Shown here: positions 60,926 through 64,000 of the stretch, piece by piece
How positions within the stretch are numbered: position 1 is the stretch's first letter
How the letters are laid out: the number at the start of each line of letters is the position of its first letter
Made by a program: the position numbers and the translations under genes
Notes under the pieces: model-generated
The model's input: only the letters and a program-made list of their open reading frames with translations
The model's database searches: none
What the model was told of the DNA's origin: nothing
From: Solen grandis
Lineage: Eukaryota > Mollusca > Bivalvia > Adapedonta > Solenidae
NCBI GenBank assembly: GCA_021229015.1
Contig: CM037777.1
Location: forward strand, 57,109,608-57,173,607
DNA length: 64,000 nucleotides
Reading direction: 5' to 3'

Positions 60926-62039
60926 GAACTTCAAAACAACAAATATACTTTTTTTATTTTGTAAACGTCTGCATGTTTGATAAGGATTCTTTATCAATCG
61001 CAGACATTAAAAATTAATCTTATCTATCGCAAACAGAAAGATTATAATTTATCTACATTGACACTGAAGTTATCTAGATGTTAATTTTTATTCTCTTAAA
61101 AATTCCAAAGATAATTTTATGCATGAAACAATATCGTACAAAGTTCATAGTTTCATATGTGTTGGCAACTTGACTGTGAAAACATTAATTTTCGCGGGCA
61201 TTTGTTGTTGTTGTTATTTTTTTGCGTATTATGATTCTTTAGTTTTTGTTTTTTTTGTGTGTGTGTTTTTTTTTATCTGGTTTTGGATTCATGCACCTGA
61301 AAACGACCTATATATAAACGTTTTACATGGGGATAAAATTTGTTGATTTATAAACGAAAAGTAATCCCCCACGAAAAATGGAGACTTACAGAGGATGTGT
61401 GTGGGTTTTTTTCCCTGCAAAGTCAGATGGGGTCAGGGCTCCAAATGTGGTCAAAAGCATACTAGAATATAACTACCTAGGCATGTTACTGATAGTGAAC
61501 TTCCGTGACCACACAGGTTTGTTGGCCAGCTGTAGGTTGTTGGAATTAATGAGCGTAAACATGTCAAGATCATCGACAGAACAGCCATATTTACTTTAAA
61601 ACTTGAAAGGAAATTAACACAATTATGTCATTTCAAGGCATGGAAGTGCCCCGTTTTCTAAGCAACACAATGAGGACTGTCACTGATCGTGATTTAAGCC
61701 CTATGACTCAGTGAGTGATAAGTACTTGTACTACAAACTTACTTAAACAGATGGTTCGCACATGTATAAGGTCCAAAAAAAAAGAAATCTTGAGTATATA
61801 TATATATGAACGTAATTTAATTTAAGTAATGACTTTTTTATTTTTTCTTTAATTACCAACTATTGTTTTTCCTATTCCATTTTTTTCTTTACTTATTTTT
61901 ATAAATGTTTAACATTGGTTTTAAGTCCTACCAACAGTATATTCTCCATAGACACAGAGCTAAATGACAACACCTAAGTCAACTAGCCTACACTGAGTGC
62001 AAAGCAAGAGTACTTTTCTGAACTTTTTTAAGAACTTTG

Positions 62040-62325
62040 TTTGTTGGGTTTAAGCATATCAGTCATTTGAAGACAAATGTCTACTTGAGAGAGATACAAT
62101 GCTGCCACACTGCAGTATCACGCCGTAGTCATGAGGTAGGATATTACTGCACCAAAGCATTCCTGACACCGGGCCATCTAGTCCTTGAACTACTCTGCAT
62201 ATATGTTGGGTGCCAAGCAGGGGGCTTCCAATGCCATTTTTAAAGACTTTGGCATGGTGCGGTCGGGAATCGACCCCATAACTTCCAATTCACGAGGCGG
62301 ACGCTCTAACGCCTCGTCGTCCGGT
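62040..62325 (-). mobile_element. SINE, inverted full-length copy
   Basis: 'TGTCTACTTGAGAGAGATAC', 'CACTGCAGTATCACGCCGTA', 'CTGACACCGGGCCATCTAG', then the head in reverse with B box GGAATCGACCCC and GCGGACGCTCTAACGCCTC. Confidence 0.65.
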
Positions 62326-63827
62326 GAAATTTACATGTCGAGGAAAGATGGACCTTGTCTTCATGTGAATCTAAACTGGGTCAAATTCAGAGCAAAAACT
62401 TTTAACCCATTCAATAAAGAAAATTATCTTCCGAACTAGAATCGAACTCAGAAACGCCACAGGAACTAGCTCACGGTAAAGGCCTATAATTACCGCATTA
62501 TATCTCATTTACAAAACAAACCAAGCAAGAGACATTTTGGCACAAAACTAAACATCAACATTGATTGATACTCCATTTTTGATGTTTTAATTTTATCACT
62601 TACCGTTTTTTCGGCTTTTGAAAACTTAATTCATATCGAGACCGTTTAAAACGTATAGACAAGCCGATTAGAATTTATAAATATGCAAACTGATAAACAT
62701 AGCAAAAAACGAATATACTACAACTGATAAATCGTGATCATTCTCGAAAGACACCTGGTGAGTTTTGATATTGTTGCATCACTACCAGCAATCCATTTAC
62801 CAGGTAATTTGACCTATTCTAGCGTCAAATAATGTCTTAAGTAAGCACATAAAACAGCACACATGCTTGAAACAGACACAAACCTACAGAATACTAATCA
62901 CCAGATTTTAAACTATCTCGATAAACTTCCCGTGATTATAATGACGTCAATAATATCTTGTGACGCGAACCTGCTGAAACCCAGGTATCGTCATGACTGA
63001 CCTATGCACCGCAGTTTTGTTCATATCGATACATCGTTAGCGGTATCGCAGTATCGGATTCCCGATAGGTCGACAGTGGGTATCGAGACAGACCTGCTAT
63101 CGACTGATAACGTTCTTTACTTCCGCTTGATTAATATTAAATTGGTTATATCGCTGCAAAAAGATCTGTGGAAAAATGGTTAAAAAATGTTTTGTTTCAA
63201 ATTAGATAGCTCTACTTTGAATTGCAGTGATAATGAAGATGCCACTAAAAGATATCGGTGATCGATTCATGTTCATTGATTTTACGACTGATAATTCTCG
63301 ATTTGTTTGCATTGAACTAGTTGGAATTTTTAAGACTTAAACCAAAGTTTCTCAATATGTGTGTGTTGTTGTTGATGATGTTTACTGATGCACTAATGCA
63401 TTTAATTATACAATTTGCAGATGGTGAATTAATCATTTACCTCTAAAAGCACATCTGCTGTGGTTTCTTAAGTGATCATAAGTTCTTCCTGAATTCACGT
63501 ATCGAGTTGCAACTGGCATGTTACGAAAACGAATTCTCGAATGTTTCAGAATTTTTTATTTTTTTTTAATTTATTTACTTTAAGTAACAATGATATAACT
63601 TTGAAAAATAACAAAATTCCGGTTTATATCTGGTTGCCCCCCTCAAATGAAGCGCGATTTTTAATTGTATTTAATGAACCATTATATTCCCTGGGTATCG
63701 TTCTTTCATTTCACAAATTACAACTACACGGTTAATTTCTTACAGATTTCCTCACGTAACACACGTATTGTTATATAATCCGCTTCGTTAACCTCAAGTG
63801 TTCCTATTCCGCTGATTTCTACTTTAG

Positions 63828-64000
63828 GTCAGACTCTACTAAATAATGTTGACCATTCCGCTTATACCAGCTTATGGTCAGACTCTACTGAATCATGGTG
63901 ACCAGCTTAAGGTCAGATTCTACTAAATAATGGGGAACAGTCCGCTGATACCAGCATATGGACAGACTCTACTAAATGATGGTAACCATTACTCTGATTC
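63828..64000. repeat. Minisatellite running off the window
   Basis: GTCAGACTCTACTRAATMATG recurs at 63828, 63877, 63912 and 63960 with spacing of 35-49 bases. Confidence 0.6.

Larger units (their letters stand above)
59482..64000. other. Upstream flank of the growth factor gene
   Basis: Probably contains or precedes the 5' untranslated exon and promoter. It holds two SINEs, a CAT microsatellite and the terminal minisatellite. No TATA-type promoter could be assigned. Confidence 0.4.

Overview
This is a stretch of an AT-rich animal nuclear genome, not a bacterial or viral one. Coding sequence is sparse and split into short exons with GT/AG borders. The rest is filled with tRNA-headed SINEs, short inverted-repeat elements (MITEs), microsatellites and one 100-base assembly gap (26201-26300). 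The repeat style (tRNA SINEs ending in AATAAA-type tails, 'aaggtcaaggtca' repeats next to 'gacagacagacagac' tracts) and the invertebrate-type growth factor suggest a mollusc, most likely a bivalve. That assignment rests on general knowledge and was not checked against a database.

The one gene I can reconstruct completely lies on the minus strand between 59216 and 37205. Six coding exons join with matching phases into a 335-residue secreted PDGF/VEGF-family growth factor. It has a signal peptide (exon 1), a propeptide-like region (exon 2), the eight-cysteine cystine knot (exons 3 and 4), and a cysteine-rich basic tail (exons 5 and 6). Most of the coding sequence was missed by simple open-frame calling because exons 4, 5 and 6 are each under 140 bases. 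Intron 1 is about 14.8 kb and contains many repeats plus a possible small two-exon gene on the opposite strand.

Elsewhere only gene fragments can be supported. At the left edge there are two minus-strand exons that look like the 3' end of an unidentified gene (3277-3147 and 2788-2694). An acidic coding exon starts at 4092 on the plus strand, with a possible partner at 6383. Isolated exon-like segments lie near 21.6 kb, 24.0 kb, 24.8-25.1 kb, 25.3-25.5 kb, 30.1 kb, 44.9 kb and 55.2 kb.

Layout: 1-11.3 kb has the left-edge gene end, the acidic exon, a poly-A insertion and a SINE. 11.3-20 kb is a MITE-rich desert. 20-26.2 kb has a degenerate tandem array and scattered exon-like segments. 26.3-35 kb is SINE- and MITE-rich, with a MITE inserted inside a SINE. 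35-37.2 kb is the downstream flank of the growth factor gene. 37.2-59.5 kb is the growth factor gene. 59.5-64 kb is its upstream flank, ending in a minisatellite that runs off the window. A recurring theme is at least four kinds of palindromic element, all bounded by TTAA, which points to piggyBac-type mobilisation.
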